Shown piece by piece: positions 1-9,602 of a DNA stretch of 64,000 bases. The stretch lies in contig NZ_BAAAWN010000001.1 of NCBI RefSeq assembly GCF_039535095.1, positions 3,348,001 through 3,412,000 on the forward strand, read 5' to 3'. Within the stretch, counting starts at the first letter, position 1. Each line of letters opens with the position of its first letter. Both the position numbers and the translations under genes were made by a program. This DNA comes from Arthrobacter ramosus (GTDB lineage: Bacteria > Actinomycetota > Actinomycetes > Actinomycetales > Micrococcaceae). The notes beneath the pieces were generated by a model, which was not told where the DNA came from, ran no database searches, and saw only the letters and a list, made by a program, of their open reading frames with translations.

Positions 1-443
1 GTCATTATCCAGGCAAACGACGAACTCCAGGCGCCCGCAAACAGCACAAAAATCCCAAAAATACCTGTGAATCCCGGGTGAAGTTTGAGAACCGAATCCA
101 GAATTGTGGCTGGAATGGCAATCGCTGCCCCTGCGGCCAACAGAATCGGGAACTGAAATGCCTTCCGGACGCGTGGGTAGATCCTTCCGAGAATCGGATA
201 CCACAGGAGCGCGGCCGCGGTGAGACCGATTACTGATCCTCGGAATCCGGCATCTATGGCGGCGAGCCCAATTTCGACCGCAGTCAGATACCCAGCGCCC
301 GCGTAGTAGGAACCGGCGACGACGACAAACGCGCCAAAGAACACGGCAAGGACTGTGCCCGAGAGGAAGACGTATATGCTGGGCGTCGGCTTGGTCTTTT
401 GGTCAAGCGTCAAAGGGTCGTTCATCGTCGTCACCGGACTCAT
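1..443 (-). CDS. Multi-pass membrane protein, unknown, truncated by window edge
   Basis: Open frame of 147 codons from ATG at 443 running off the left edge without a stop. After a polar N-terminus of about 21 residues, four hydrophobic stretches are visible (about residues 23-47, 68-88, 97-115 and 125-147), so it is a small integral membrane protein. Its ATG directly follows the stop codon of the secreted-protein gene at 444, which implies co-transcription and perhaps translational coupling. Base composition is lower in GC than the housekeeping genes further right. I do not recognise the family. A membrane partner or immunity-type protein for the secreted neighbour is possible but purely speculative. 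Confidence 0.6.
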   Translation of the reverse strand, partial: MSPVTTMNDPLTLDQKTKPTPSIYVFLSGTVLAVFFGAFVVVAGSYYAGAGYLTAVEIGLAAIDAGFRGSVIGLTAAALLWYPILGRIYPRVRKAFQFPILLAAGAAIAIPATILDSVLKLHPGFTGIFGIFVLFAGAWSSSFAWIM

Positions 444-1745
444 TTAGTAGGCGCGGGCATGGTTGATCGTCTGCGTCCCACACAGTCCGACCAAGCACTT
501 GAAGTTGAGATGGTCGAGCTGGAAAACGTTTAGCCATTGTTCCGTTCCCGCTGTCGTACTGAACCGCGCCCAACCTTCGTGCGCCGGCGCCTGCTGTCGA
601 TTCCCCACCACCTCAACCAACCCAGACCTGTAGAACCTCACAATCACGCTGTAGGAAATTACTCCACCGTAGTTGATATCGAAGAGCTTGCAATGTGGGT
701 TCGATGCATCGTGCTTGAAACGGACCTGAGCGTAAGAGCCAGCGGATTGACCGTCCTGAAATAGCATATTTGCCGTGCTTGCATACGAGGTCGCATACAC
801 CTGGTCATTTTTGTAGGTGATACTCTGTCCAACGTTCTTGGCTAGAACTAGTTTCTGACCGTCAGGGTTCTGCCAGTTCACGTTCGCCCACATCATGGTT
901 CGATAATTCGGAGTATCAAATGGGGCATTTACCGGGGGAGATCGGAAGCCGCGGTTGTCCCCGCCGAAGGTGAAACTGTTATCTCCCCAGTTACACATGC
1001 TCGCATCGACCCTGGCCGGGGGTATGAACGTCTTGTATTGAAAAGCTGTTGAGTACGTTTGAAAGGTCTTCGCGGTAACGGGAAGTCCAATTTCTGCCAG
1101 CGTCTGCAATGTGAAAGTTTTCTCAGATTCAGCTTCACCTTGGTCTGTCGTCAATGGAGTTGTGACTTTGAGAACGTATTTAGTCGCCGGAAGAAGCCCC
1201 GGAATGGAAAACCGGCCGCCCTTCACGGTCTGAATGAATGACCCGTTCAAGTAGACCTTTGACGCAACGCTGGAATCAGGCACAGCCCATGCGAGGGACG
1301 CCGTCCACGGTGTTACCGCCCATGCAGATACGGACCTCATGCTCGAGGTATCAAATTTCAGATCCTTCTCGTCGAGTGACGACACCTCCACTGCCGGCGG
1401 TGAGGATAATTGCCGCTCAGGCTCGAGTACAGCGAATGCGGCTGTGGATCCTGAAGTCATTGGCGGTGCTTTTTGAATGACTATCTTTGCCGGAGCCCCT
1501 GAGCCTACCTTCCCGAGCACGGTACGTTCTCCTTCGTCAGCGTCATCCGCGACGATCCGAATGGGTTTTCCCTTCGTATCGACAAATCGAGTCGTTTGGT
1601 CCAGATCAAGGAACACTCCCACGTCTGGCGACTTTGCTTCAGCCGGAACCGCCGCTGTCAACGTTCCTGACAGGATTGTTACCGTTGTTGCAACTGCTGC
1701 GCGGCCCATATTCGCACCGCGGACAAATTCGAACTTCCATCTCAT
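444..1745 (-). CDS. Secreted protein with Fn3-like domain and Cys-containing C-terminal domain, unknown function
   Basis: 433 residues from ATG 1745, chosen because GGGGGGAG lies just upstream; an in-frame TTG at 1757 is less likely. The N-terminus is basic and then hydrophobic, ending in an A-E-A type cleavage site near residue 38, so the protein is probably exported. Residues ~130-215 resemble a fibronectin type III fold (SASLAW-like strand, YVLKV strand). The C-terminal ~200 residues carry TFIPPARVD, a GDNRGF motif, a YRTMMW segment and four cysteines that could form disulfides; this recalls DUF3238-type secreted domains, at low confidence. Several stretches are near 50% GC, unlike the neighbours, which suggests recent acquisition. 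Its stop abuts the start of the membrane gene to the left. Confidence 0.6.
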   Translation of the reverse strand: MRWKFEFVRGANMGRAAVATTVTILSGTLTAAVPAEAKSPDVGVFLDLDQTTRFVDTKGKPIRIVADDADEGERTVLGKVGSGAPAKIVIQKAPPMTSGSTAAFAVLEPERQLSSPPAVEVSSLDEKDLKFDTSSMRSVSAWAVTPWTASLAWAVPDSSVASKVYLNGSFIQTVKGGRFSIPGLLPATKYVLKVTTPLTTDQGEAESEKTFTLQTLAEIGLPVTAKTFQTYSTAFQYKTFIPPARVDASMCNWGDNSFTFGGDNRGFRSPPVNAPFDTPNYRTMMWANVNWQNPDGQKLVLAKNVGQSITYKNDQVYATSYASTANMLFQDGQSAGSYAQVRFKHDASNPHCKLFDINYGGVISYSVIVRFYRSGLVEVVGNRQQAPAHEGWARFSTTAGTEQWLNVFQLDHLNFKCLVGLCGTQTINHARAY

Positions 1746-1903
1746 GTCTCCCCCCAAAAGGATGCATGTGCGCCTAACGGGAATCCGTAGCGCCTAAGTG
1801 TGTGATTCGGTCCGCCGAATATAGCAAGCAATTGAATTTAATGCGAGCAATACAATTCACGGCACCGCCCAGCGCTCTCATGGTGCGTGTGTCACCAATG
1901 AGG

Positions 1904-1919
1904 GATGACAAATGTCATC
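1904..1919. promoter_or_regulatory. Perfect palindrome GATGACA-AA-TGTCATC
   Basis: A 7+2+7 bp perfect inverted repeat lies 6 bp beyond the stop of the YibE/F gene and about 160 bp upstream of the secreted-protein start on the same strand. It may be an operator for the secreted-protein operon; it is too short to be a convincing terminator. An AT-richer stretch at about 1815-1855 with a TATATT-like hexamer on the minus strand could be the promoter. Confidence 0.3.
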
Positions 1920-1925
1920 GAGGGG

Positions 1926-3353
1926 CTAGCGGCGCTCGGCTTCCCTGCGTGCCCGCCTGGTCATGACGACGGCGGCAAGCTCGCCGGTGTCGAACGATTC
2001 GAAGGCGTCGGCGGACCCGGCGGTTTCAAGCTCCCGGACGTCGCCGTCGTCGTCGGCTGGCGCAGAATCCGCGGCGGCAGCCGCCAGCCGCCTCGGACCG
2101 GTCGCTTTGACCACCAGCACGGCGATCAGGGTGGTCACCGGGATGGCCAGCACCAGGCCGATGGACCCCACCAGGGTGCGGATGACTTCCTCGGACAATT
2201 CGGCACTGGTGAGGGCATCGACCAGCGGGCGGTCGTACAGCATGACAATGATCAGGATGGGCAGCGCGGCACCGGCGTAGGCGAAGGCGATGGTGTAGAC
2301 CGTGGAAGCGATGTGGTCCCGGCCGATCCTCATGGCCGAGGTGAACAGCTTGCGCGCGCCGGTCTCCGGCGCCAGCTCGTAGAGCTCCCACACGGCCGCG
2401 GACTGGGTGATCGTCACATCGTTCAGGACTCCGAGCCCGGAGATGATCAGCCCGCAGAGGATGATCCCGGAGAGGGAGATCTTGTCCGACATGTTCACCA
2501 GCGTGGCGCCCTCGCTGCTTCCGATCCCGGTCAGATTAGCCGCATCCGTGGCCCAGGCCGCCAGGAGCGCCGTAATGCCGAGGCCGAAGATCGTGCCCAG
2601 CAATGCCGTGGAGGTCTTGGCCGAGAATCCGTGGGCGAAATAGAGCACGCCCATCATGATCGCCGTGGAGCCGACCAAAGCCACCAGCAGCGGCGGCTTG
2701 CCTTCCACCAATCCCGGAAGCATGAAGCTGACCATCACCACGTAGGCTCCGGCCAGTCCAAGGAGCGCCCTGAAGCCGCGCCAACGCGCGACCGCAATGA
2801 CCACCACGGCATACAGGATCGCCAGAAGCGCCATGGGGACGGTCCGCACGAAATCCAGGAAAACGTACGACGGCGAGCCGTTGCCTGCCGCTGCGCCCTG
2901 CACCCCGGAGAGGTTCAGGTAGCGGATGCTGTCCCCCACTTTGACGCCGTGGGACTTCGCGACATCCGGGTTGATGACCACTTTCACGGGGCTGCCGCCG
3001 TTATCCGGCTGCGTGGACGCGAAGGTGCATTGGGACCCCTGCGGCTGTGTGCCGCTGCTTTGATTCGTACCGTTCGTACCCGGAGCCTGGGTCCCTTGCG
3101 TGCAGCTTTCCTGGGTGACGGCTTGGATCTTGCCGGTATCGAACGTCACCCCGGGAGCGGCTGTGTAGGGGCTTGCGAAGGTTATGCCTTCCTTGCTCCC
3201 TGACGGCCACATGACAAGCATGGCAACGATCGTCAGCACTGCAATCGGAGCCAACACGGCCACGAGGAGCCAGTTGGCCCGCTTGCGTGCCGCGAGCGCC
3301 TGCGGGCTTGGCTCGAAATGCTCTGTGTGTCCGTGTGAATGGCCGTGACCCAT
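1926..3353 (-). CDS. YibE/F family membrane protein
   Basis: 475 residues from ATG 3353; an in-frame TTG at 3362 is an alternative start. The N-terminus is His-rich (MGHGHSHGH), followed by one membrane anchor, then an extracytoplasmic domain of about 110 residues with a Ser/Thr/Gln-rich stretch, then roughly seven membrane segments typical of YibE/YibF proteins (conserved DVTITQSAAVWEL segment). The C-terminal tail is charged and Asp/Glu-rich. The family is widespread in Firmicutes and Actinobacteria, but its molecular role is not established; transport has been suggested. It appears to be a single-gene unit. Confidence 0.85.
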   Translation of the reverse strand: MGHGHSHGHTEHFEPSPQALAARKRANWLLVAVLAPIAVLTIVAMLVMWPSGSKEGITFASPYTAAPGVTFDTGKIQAVTQESCTQGTQAPGTNGTNQSSGTQPQGSQCTFASTQPDNGGSPVKVVINPDVAKSHGVKVGDSIRYLNLSGVQGAAAGNGSPSYVFLDFVRTVPMALLAILYAVVVIAVARWRGFRALLGLAGAYVVMVSFMLPGLVEGKPPLLVALVGSTAIMMGVLYFAHGFSAKTSTALLGTIFGLGITALLAAWATDAANLTGIGSSEGATLVNMSDKISLSGIILCGLIISGLGVLNDVTITQSAAVWELYELAPETGARKLFTSAMRIGRDHIASTVYTIAFAYAGAALPILIIVMLYDRPLVDALTSAELSEEVIRTLVGSIGLVLAIPVTTLIAVLVVKATGPRRLAAAAADSAPADDDGDVRELETAGSADAFESFDTGELAAVVMTRRARREAERR

Positions 3354-3403
3354 TAGCTGCAAAACCTCATGCCCACAAGCCTACGTGGGGCAGCGCTGCG
3401 TCC

Positions 3404-3473
3404 CGCCCAACTGACTGGCAGTTGTTGTCGTTATGAGGGCTCAAAACGACAACTACTGCGAGCCAGTTGGGCG
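3404..3473. repeat. Dispersed hairpin repeat, copy A
   Basis: Arms of 29 nt at 3404-3432 and 3445-3473 pair with three mismatches around a 12-nt loop containing TGAG-GG-CTCA. Outer arm CGCCCAACTG, inner arm GTTGTCGTT. It begins 16 nt beyond the stop of the flavin oxidase gene (minus strand). One of six related copies in the window; there is no clear U-tract. Confidence 0.85.
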
Positions 3474-3489
3474 TGGTTCGCACTCGGGT

Positions 3490-4863
3490 TCAGGCGGGTT
3501 TGATGTTTTGGTTCACGTGGAAGAGGTTTCCTGGATCGTACTTGCCCTTGATGGCCTGCAGCCGCTCGTAGTTGACCCCGTAGTTCTCACTGATCCTGCC
3601 CTGATCATCACCGTCCATGAAGCCGATATAGCCGCCCGGCGAGGAGTGGGGGCGCAATGCCGCGGCGTAACTGCGGACCCAGTCGATGTTCGCCTCATTG
3701 TCTGCGGGGTCGTTCCACATGCAGGCGATCACCGGAGAGAACTTGACGCCGCGGTTGACGAAGGCGGTGTCCGTCTGACCCACGCGCTGCACCGCACCGT
3801 CGATCGGGTAGACATGGACAGACGTCTGCACGCTGGGCACTTTGCTTCCGTACTCAAGATGGGCAGCAATGGCGCCGTCGTTGAGCTCGGAGAGGAAATT
3901 CGCTTTCCAGTAGGCCTGCATCCCTTTCGGAAGCAGCGGATCAAATGCCGAGTTGAGTGCCGGGTACGGCATGGGCCCAACAAGCGAACCCGCCACGGGG
4001 GCAACATCCAGGAACGGCTGCCAGCGGGCGGCTCCTTCGGCAGGATCACCGGTCCACATGCCAATGACCACGCAGACTGGTTTGCCGTGCCACTCCTCCG
4101 GCAGGAACGGTACGGGCGGCCCTTGGTGGAAGCCCACGAACGCCCCGAATTCCTCAGGGGCGGTGACCATGTAGTCGCGGTAGAGCTTCGTAACGGTCTC
4201 GGCATGCTCCATGCCGTAGATGATGATCGCAGCGTGGACCATGTCCACCGGGTGCAGCTTGTATTCCAGCGACGTCACCACACCGAAATTGCCTCCGCCT
4301 CCCCGCAAGGCCCAGAAGAGATCCTCGTTCCGGGTTTCGCTGGCAGTCAGGAACTTGCCGTCCGCAGTCACCACGTCAGCGGAGATCAAGTTGTCACAGG
4401 ACAGGCCGTGTTTGCGGGCGAGATAGCCGATGCCGCCACCGAGGGTCAGGCCTGCGATGCCGGTGGACCCTACGATCCCGCCGGTTGTGGCCAACCCGAA
4501 GGCATGGGTCGCGTGGTTGAAATCTGCCCAGGTTGTTCCCGCCTCGGCACGGGCTGTACCGGCCTCGGGGTCAACACGGACTCCGGTGCGGTTGACGAAA
4601 TCGATGACAAGGGCATCGTCCCAGGTCCCGAAGCCGGGAGCGCTGTGGCCGCCGCCGCGGATGGCCAAGGGCATGGAATTGTCCCGGGCAAAGTTCACGC
4701 TGGCAATGACGTCCGCTACCTGGGCCACACGCACGACCCCGGCCGGGCGTTTGTCGATCATCCCGTTATATACAGCACGGGCGGAATCATAGTCAGGATC
4801 ACTTGGAGTGACGAGTTGCCCACGGAGCTGTTCGCGCAGTCCGTCGAGGGCTGTTCCATTCAT
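3490..4863 (-). CDS. FAD-dependent oxidoreductase, berberine-bridge-enzyme (BBE) type
   Basis: 457 residues from ATG 4863. It has the PCMH-type FAD-binding domain in the N-terminal half, with RGGGHSAPGF (near residue 70), whose His is the usual site of covalent 8-alpha flavin attachment. The glycine-rich TLGGGIGYLARKHGL segment follows, and the protein ends with the BBE domain signature NYGVNYERLQAIKGKYDP before the C-terminus. These enzymes oxidise alcohols, sugars or alkaloid-like substrates with O2 or another acceptor; the substrate cannot be read from sequence. No signal peptide is seen, so it is probably cytoplasmic. It stands alone, with hairpin repeats on both sides (copies A and B). 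Confidence 0.9.
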   Translation of the reverse strand: MNGTALDGLREQLRGQLVTPSDPDYDSARAVYNGMIDKRPAGVVRVAQVADVIASVNFARDNSMPLAIRGGGHSAPGFGTWDDALVIDFVNRTGVRVDPEAGTARAEAGTTWADFNHATHAFGLATTGGIVGSTGIAGLTLGGGIGYLARKHGLSCDNLISADVVTADGKFLTASETRNEDLFWALRGGGGNFGVVTSLEYKLHPVDMVHAAIIIYGMEHAETVTKLYRDYMVTAPEEFGAFVGFHQGPPVPFLPEEWHGKPVCVVIGMWTGDPAEGAARWQPFLDVAPVAGSLVGPMPYPALNSAFDPLLPKGMQAYWKANFLSELNDGAIAAHLEYGSKVPSVQTSVHVYPIDGAVQRVGQTDTAFVNRGVKFSPVIACMWNDPADNEANIDWVRSYAAALRPHSSPGGYIGFMDGDDQGRISENYGVNYERLQAIKGKYDPGNLFHVNQNIKPA

Positions 4864-4985
4864 GGGTGTTACCGCCGATTCTCTTCATGAGACCGGATTA
4901 GTTCCACCCGCCGCTACCCCACCAGACCAGCGGCCGGGGCTTACGTCGTCATGCCTACACCCATGCCACGACCTCGTCAAGAGTT

Positions 4986-5055
4986 CACCCAAGTGGCTCG
5001 CATTAGTTGCCGTTATGAGGGCTCAAAACGACAACTAATGCGAGTCAGTTGGGCG
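4986..5055. repeat. Dispersed hairpin repeat, copy B
   Basis: Arms at about 4986-5014 and 5027-5055. The middle of the stem is CATTAGTT opposite AACTAATG, a paired change relative to copy A. The loop is identical to copy A (TGAG-GG-CTCA). It lies 11 nt beyond the stop of the GNAT gene at 5067. Confidence 0.85.
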
Positions 5056-5066
5056 GAGAGGAACGG

Positions 5067-6041
5067 CTATTCGCTGACCACCAAGGTGTCCGCACCGCGG
5101 AGCTTCGCTTTGCCCAGTTCCAGCAAAGGATCGACGACGGCGCGCACGGCCGTCATGGAATCGTCCACTTCGAGGACCACGGGGTGCTGGTAGGCAATGA
5201 GCGCCAGCAGGTCACGGATTGCGGTCCGCGCCTCGTCATCCCGCAAAAGCGGATCGTGCCCAAGGAATACCTCGGAAGGCTCGTCCGAGCTGCCCTGGGC
5301 ATAGCTGATGGCGAAGGCCTGCAGCTTGCCCTTGCGGGTGGCCGGAACGCCCGAGCCAAAGGCACTCGCCTTAGGCGCTCGCAACACGACCGCCCCGTGT
5401 GCCCCCGTCAGTTCGTCGAGGAACAGCCGCTGCACAGTGGGGATGCCGAGCTCGCCGGGGTTGTCCCAGTGGTGCACGGCGGTGTAGTACCGGCCTACGA
5501 CGTCGCTCAGTTCCACGGATCCCGTGGCGAGGTCTTCCACCTGTTCGGAAGCCGCTGCTTCGGAGCCGTCTCCAAACACCGGCAGCCTGAGCGGCTCGGG
5601 ATCGACCACCACAAGCTGCGAACGCTGGATGGGTGCAAGCCCCGCCCACTCGGCGAATGCCGCACCGGCCGTGCCGGGCTCCACTTTGCTGCGCAGCCTG
5701 GTGACCCCCGACGGCGACTGCTCGGCTTCGCGCCGCAGCATGGTCAGGAGCGTCGCCCCTATCCCGCTCCGGCGGTGGTCCTTGGCAACCTCGATGTAGG
5801 CCCAGAGCCGTTCCGGGTGCAGTGAGGCCTCGTGGACCACACCTGCCGCCACCGGGATCCCGATGCCGTCAACGACGTCTTCCGCCACGATGCACCTGCG
5901 CCAGGGCTGGCCTTGACCGCTGTTGCTCGACGGCGCCAGGGCGGCGCGGAATTGCTGGGCCGGCAGGGTCTCGGGCCCACCCCACATTTCCAGGAGCGCA
6001 AGGTCGTCGCCCTCACGCCATTCGCGGTATTCGATGGACAC
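5067..6041 (-). CDS. GNAT family N-acetyltransferase
   Basis: 324 residues. The N-terminal half carries the acetyl-CoA binding motif A, with DHRRSGIGATLL at residues 88-99 after a YIEVAKDHR strand. The C-terminal half looks like a second, degenerate GNAT repeat, ending in LLELGKAKLRGADTL. Length near 320 suggests a tandem-GNAT protein. Its start is 2 bp past the glycyl-tRNA synthetase stop, so the two genes are almost certainly co-transcribed. The substrate is unknown; a link to amino acids or tRNA charging is suggested only by position. Confidence 0.85.
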   Translation of the reverse strand: MSIEYREWREGDDLALLEMWGGPETLPAQQFRAALAPSSNSGQGQPWRRCIVAEDVVDGIGIPVAAGVVHEASLHPERLWAYIEVAKDHRRSGIGATLLTMLRREAEQSPSGVTRLRSKVEPGTAGAAFAEWAGLAPIQRSQLVVVDPEPLRLPVFGDGSEAAASEQVEDLATGSVELSDVVGRYYTAVHHWDNPGELGIPTVQRLFLDELTGAHGAVVLRAPKASAFGSGVPATRKGKLQAFAISYAQGSSDEPSEVFLGHDPLLRDDEARTAIRDLLALIAYQHPVVLEVDDSMTAVRAVVDPLLELGKAKLRGADTLVVSE

Positions 6042-6043
6042 GC

Positions 6044-7429
<1,386 letters not shown>

Positions 7430-7516
7430 GGGTACTCCAATGTTCTACAGGGCCGCTGGGTGCGGTCCGTGGTTGTGCGCGAAGGTAATGCTGTGCAGGA
7501 AGCTGCGTGTCCTAGC

Positions 7517-8539
7517 CTACCGGCCTTTGGCCGCGGTCCTGCCTCCGGACTGGCCTGATTGGCCCTTGGCGGGACGGCGGGAAGAGAGCGCGCCCTTCGG
7601 CCAAGGCAGCGTGGCCACGATGATGGCGAACAGCGTTAGCAAGGTGCCAAGGATCGTGGGCAAGGCAACCACGGTTCCCGGAGCCGGCAGGACCAGGTCA
7701 AGCCCGAGCGATCCGAGCAACTGTCCGGCGATCATGCCCAGCCCGGTCACCAGGACACCGAGGCTGCGGACCAACAAGGCAGCCAGGCCGATAAAGACGC
7801 AGCCCATTGGCCCGCCCAAGTAATACCACCATTCAGCAGGCAGGGCGTGGCCGGGACCAAGCAGCAACACTTTGATGAGCCAGGCGATCCAGAGAATGAC
7901 CGTTCCGGCCACGAAATTCACCAGCGTCGCGGCGATAGGGCTGCCGTAGTGCACGGTCGCCGTGCCGTTCATCGCCTGCTGGAAACTCATCAGGCAGCCC
8001 GCCACGACGGGCAACAGGATCGGGAGCAGCAAGGACCCGACGTCGGCCGCTGCCCCGAGGCGCGGCGAAACGGCCCAGACGACGGCGGCGATCGTCAGGA
8101 CGCTGCCGAGGATGCGGACCCCGGTGATCGAGCGTTTGCCGCCCGGCCCGATGCCGAGCCGGTCCACGAGTAGTCCGCTCAGGGTCTGGCCAGTCACGGC
8201 AGCAACCGTGAACAAGGCCACGCCAAGCAAGCCAACCGTGAACGATTGGGCAAACACGAACAGGGCGCCGATGCCGCCGGCAAGAACGTAGAACCGTGGA
8301 AAGCTCCGCTCCTTGAGGGCCGGCAGGATCCTTCGCAGGGCGGCGCGTCCCTTCGGCAGCGTCAGCCCGATCGCGGCGATCAGAACCAGCCCGGTGGTGA
8401 AACTCACGACGGCGGCCGCGATGCCGTCGTCGAGCGTTGCTCCCAGGGCGCCGTTGATCCGGCCCTGAAGGGGAATCACGAGTCCGGTTGCCACGGCAAG
8501 GAGCAGACCGGTGAGCAAGGGACGGGACGATCGCGGCAT
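7517..8539 (-). CDS. DMT-family transporter with two DUF606 (YdcZ) repeats
   Basis: 340 residues from ATG 8539, preceded by AAGGTGG; GTG codons at 8548 and 8545 are alternatives. About ten hydrophobic helices fall in two similar halves, each beginning with a GRINGALG- or QQAMNGTA-type motif typical of YdcZ/DUF606 members of the drug/metabolite superfamily. The C-terminal tail is basic and disordered (SSRRPAKGQSGQSGGR). It is a putative inner-membrane exporter of unknown substrate. It is divergent from the S4-domain gene, with only 33 bp between the two start codons. Confidence 0.85.
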   Translation of the reverse strand: MPRSSRPLLTGLLLAVATGLVIPLQGRINGALGATLDDGIAAAVVSFTTGLVLIAAIGLTLPKGRAALRRILPALKERSFPRFYVLAGGIGALFVFAQSFTVGLLGVALFTVAAVTGQTLSGLLVDRLGIGPGGKRSITGVRILGSVLTIAAVVWAVSPRLGAAADVGSLLLPILLPVVAGCLMSFQQAMNGTATVHYGSPIAATLVNFVAGTVILWIAWLIKVLLLGPGHALPAEWWYYLGGPMGCVFIGLAALLVRSLGVLVTGLGMIAGQLLGSLGLDLVLPAPGTVVALPTILGTLLTLFAIIVATLPWPKGALSSRRPAKGQSGQSGGRTAAKGR

Positions 8540-8572
8540 TTTCACCACCTTACTTCAGGCATCATTGCTTGT

Positions 8573-8803
8573 ATGAGCAACCCGGAAATCGAAGAAATCC
8601 CCATCCGCGACGACATGATCCGACTCGGTCAGCTCCTGAAGCTCGCCAACCTGGTGGAGGACGGCGTGGAAGCCACGGAACTCATCAAGAACGGCCTGGT
8701 CAAAGTCAACGGCGAGATCGACGATCGACGCGGCCGCCAGCTCCATGTAGGCGACACCGTGACCGTCAACGGACAGACGGTGCGGATCACCAAGGAGTCC
8801 TAG
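8573..8803 (+). CDS. S4-domain RNA-binding protein (YbcJ/YaaA-like)
   Basis: 76 residues from ATG 8573. The whole protein is a single S4 domain: IRLGQLLKLANLVEDG, then ELIKNGLVKVNGEIDDR and RGRQLHVGDTV, the usual arrangement of the RNA-binding loop. Stand-alone S4 proteins of this size bind structured RNA, often ribosome-associated. No Shine-Dalgarno sequence is evident in the 33 bp before the ATG, so translation may be leaderless or weak. It is followed directly by a long hairpin and a convergent hydrolase gene. Confidence 0.88.
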   Translation: MSNPEIEEIPIRDDMIRLGQLLKLANLVEDGVEATELIKNGLVKVNGEIDDRRGRQLHVGDTVTVNGQTVRITKES

Positions 8804-8812
8804 CTCTCTTAC

Positions 8813-8877
8813 GCAACGCGGGGTCACTTATGGCCCATCACGTGCCTCAGAATGGGCCGTAAGTGACCCCGCGTTGC
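8813..8877. terminator. Long near-perfect hairpin between convergent genes
   Basis: Arms 8813-8838 and 8852-8877 pair over 26 bp with one mismatch around a 13-nt loop. The arm begins GCAACGCGGGGTCACTTA. It fills the gap between the stop of the S4 gene (8803) and the stop of the hydrolase gene (8880), so it is placed as a bidirectional terminator. There is no U-tract, as is common in actinobacteria. The sequence is unrelated to the six-copy repeat family, but the architecture is similar. Confidence 0.7.
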
Positions 8878-8879
8878 TT

Positions 8880-9533
8880 TCAGACGGACGTGAGGACCTT
8901 GTGCTCCAGGAATTCGCCCACGTGGCCGATTTCCTGCTGGTTGATGCCGTGCCACATGCCTGTGTAGAGCACCTTGGTGAGGTCCGTGTGCTTTCGCACC
9001 CAACCCATGGTGTATTCGATCTTGTCCGGGGTGATGACGGGGTCCTGCTGGTCCCGTCCCCAGAAGAGCGGCACGGAACCGTCCAGTTCGGCGTCACGGA
9101 ACGCGGGGTCGGCATCGGCGTCGACGGCGAAGCCTGAAAGCCCGACGACGGCGGCGAAGTCCGCCGGGCGCTGCCGGAGCAGCGAGGTGGCCATGGCCAT
9201 GCCCATGGAAAATCCGAGGAGCGTCACCGAACTGTGGTTGGACTTGAATGAGTCCAACCAGGAAAACACGTACTCCGCGGCATCCTTGACGGCGTCGAGC
9301 GAGTAGTCGATGGACGCCGTGAGCGGGAACCACGTGAAGCCCGGGCCCGTGGCGATCGGCGCGCGGAGCGAGGCGACGACGAAGTCCTGGGGCAACAGTC
9401 CGGCAAGGCTGAAGAGGTCTTGCTCGTTGGATCCGTAACCGTGCAACAGGACCAGCAACGGCTTTCCAGCCCGTTCTTCCTCTTCGTGGGACCACAAAAC
9501 GACCGGGGCAGGAAAGGCGGAAGCTTGACTCAT
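8880..9533 (-). CDS. Alpha/beta hydrolase, phospholipase/carboxylesterase family
   Basis: 217 residues from ATG 9533; a start at 9557 would add eight residues, and the longer open frame to 9785 overlaps the divergent gene and is rejected. Fold landmarks: LLVLLHGYGSNEQD near the N-terminus (oxyanion region), nucleophile Ser in GFSMG, an Asp in DQQDPVI, and the catalytic His in MWHGI. Proteins of this type cleave short-chain esters or lysophospholipids; the substrate is unknown. No signal peptide. A GTTAC-N6-GTAAC palindrome lies 16 bp upstream of the start, so a TetR-like repressor may control it together with the divergent SGNH gene. Confidence 0.88.
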   Translation of the reverse strand: MSQASAFPAPVVLWSHEEEERAGKPLLVLLHGYGSNEQDLFSLAGLLPQDFVVASLRAPIATGPGFTWFPLTASIDYSLDAVKDAAEYVFSWLDSFKSNHSSVTLLGFSMGMAMATSLLRQRPADFAAVVGLSGFAVDADADPAFRDAELDGSVPLFWGRDQQDPVITPDKIEYTMGWVRKHTDLTKVLYTGMWHGINQQEIGHVGEFLEHKVLTSV

Positions 9534-9548
9534 GGGACTATTGTTGCA

Positions 9549-9564
9549 GTTACCCATGAGTAAC
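9549..9564. promoter_or_regulatory. Candidate operator GTTAC-CCATGA-GTAAC
   Basis: A perfect 5+6+5 palindrome between the divergent esterase (start 9533) and SGNH hydrolase (start 9603). The same half-sites with a different 6-bp core recur at 58759-58774 between an SDR and accD. TTAC-N6-GTAA is a half-site arrangement typical of TetR-family operators. No TetR gene is in the window. Confidence 0.5.
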
Positions 9565-9602
9565 AAGCTACGGGCGCGTAGCGTTGCAGCAAGAGGCAGG
9601 AT

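Noticed and set aside
1905..3203. Long plus-strand open frame antisense to the YibE/F gene, rich in Gly, Asp, His and Arg.
   Set aside because: Composition is the mirror of a GC-rich hydrophobic gene, with no domain, ribosome site or sensible start. The minus-strand frame is clearly the real gene.
7430..7516. T-box leader for glyS.
   Set aside because: Only 87 bp are available and no T-box consensus (TGGNACCGCG) is present.
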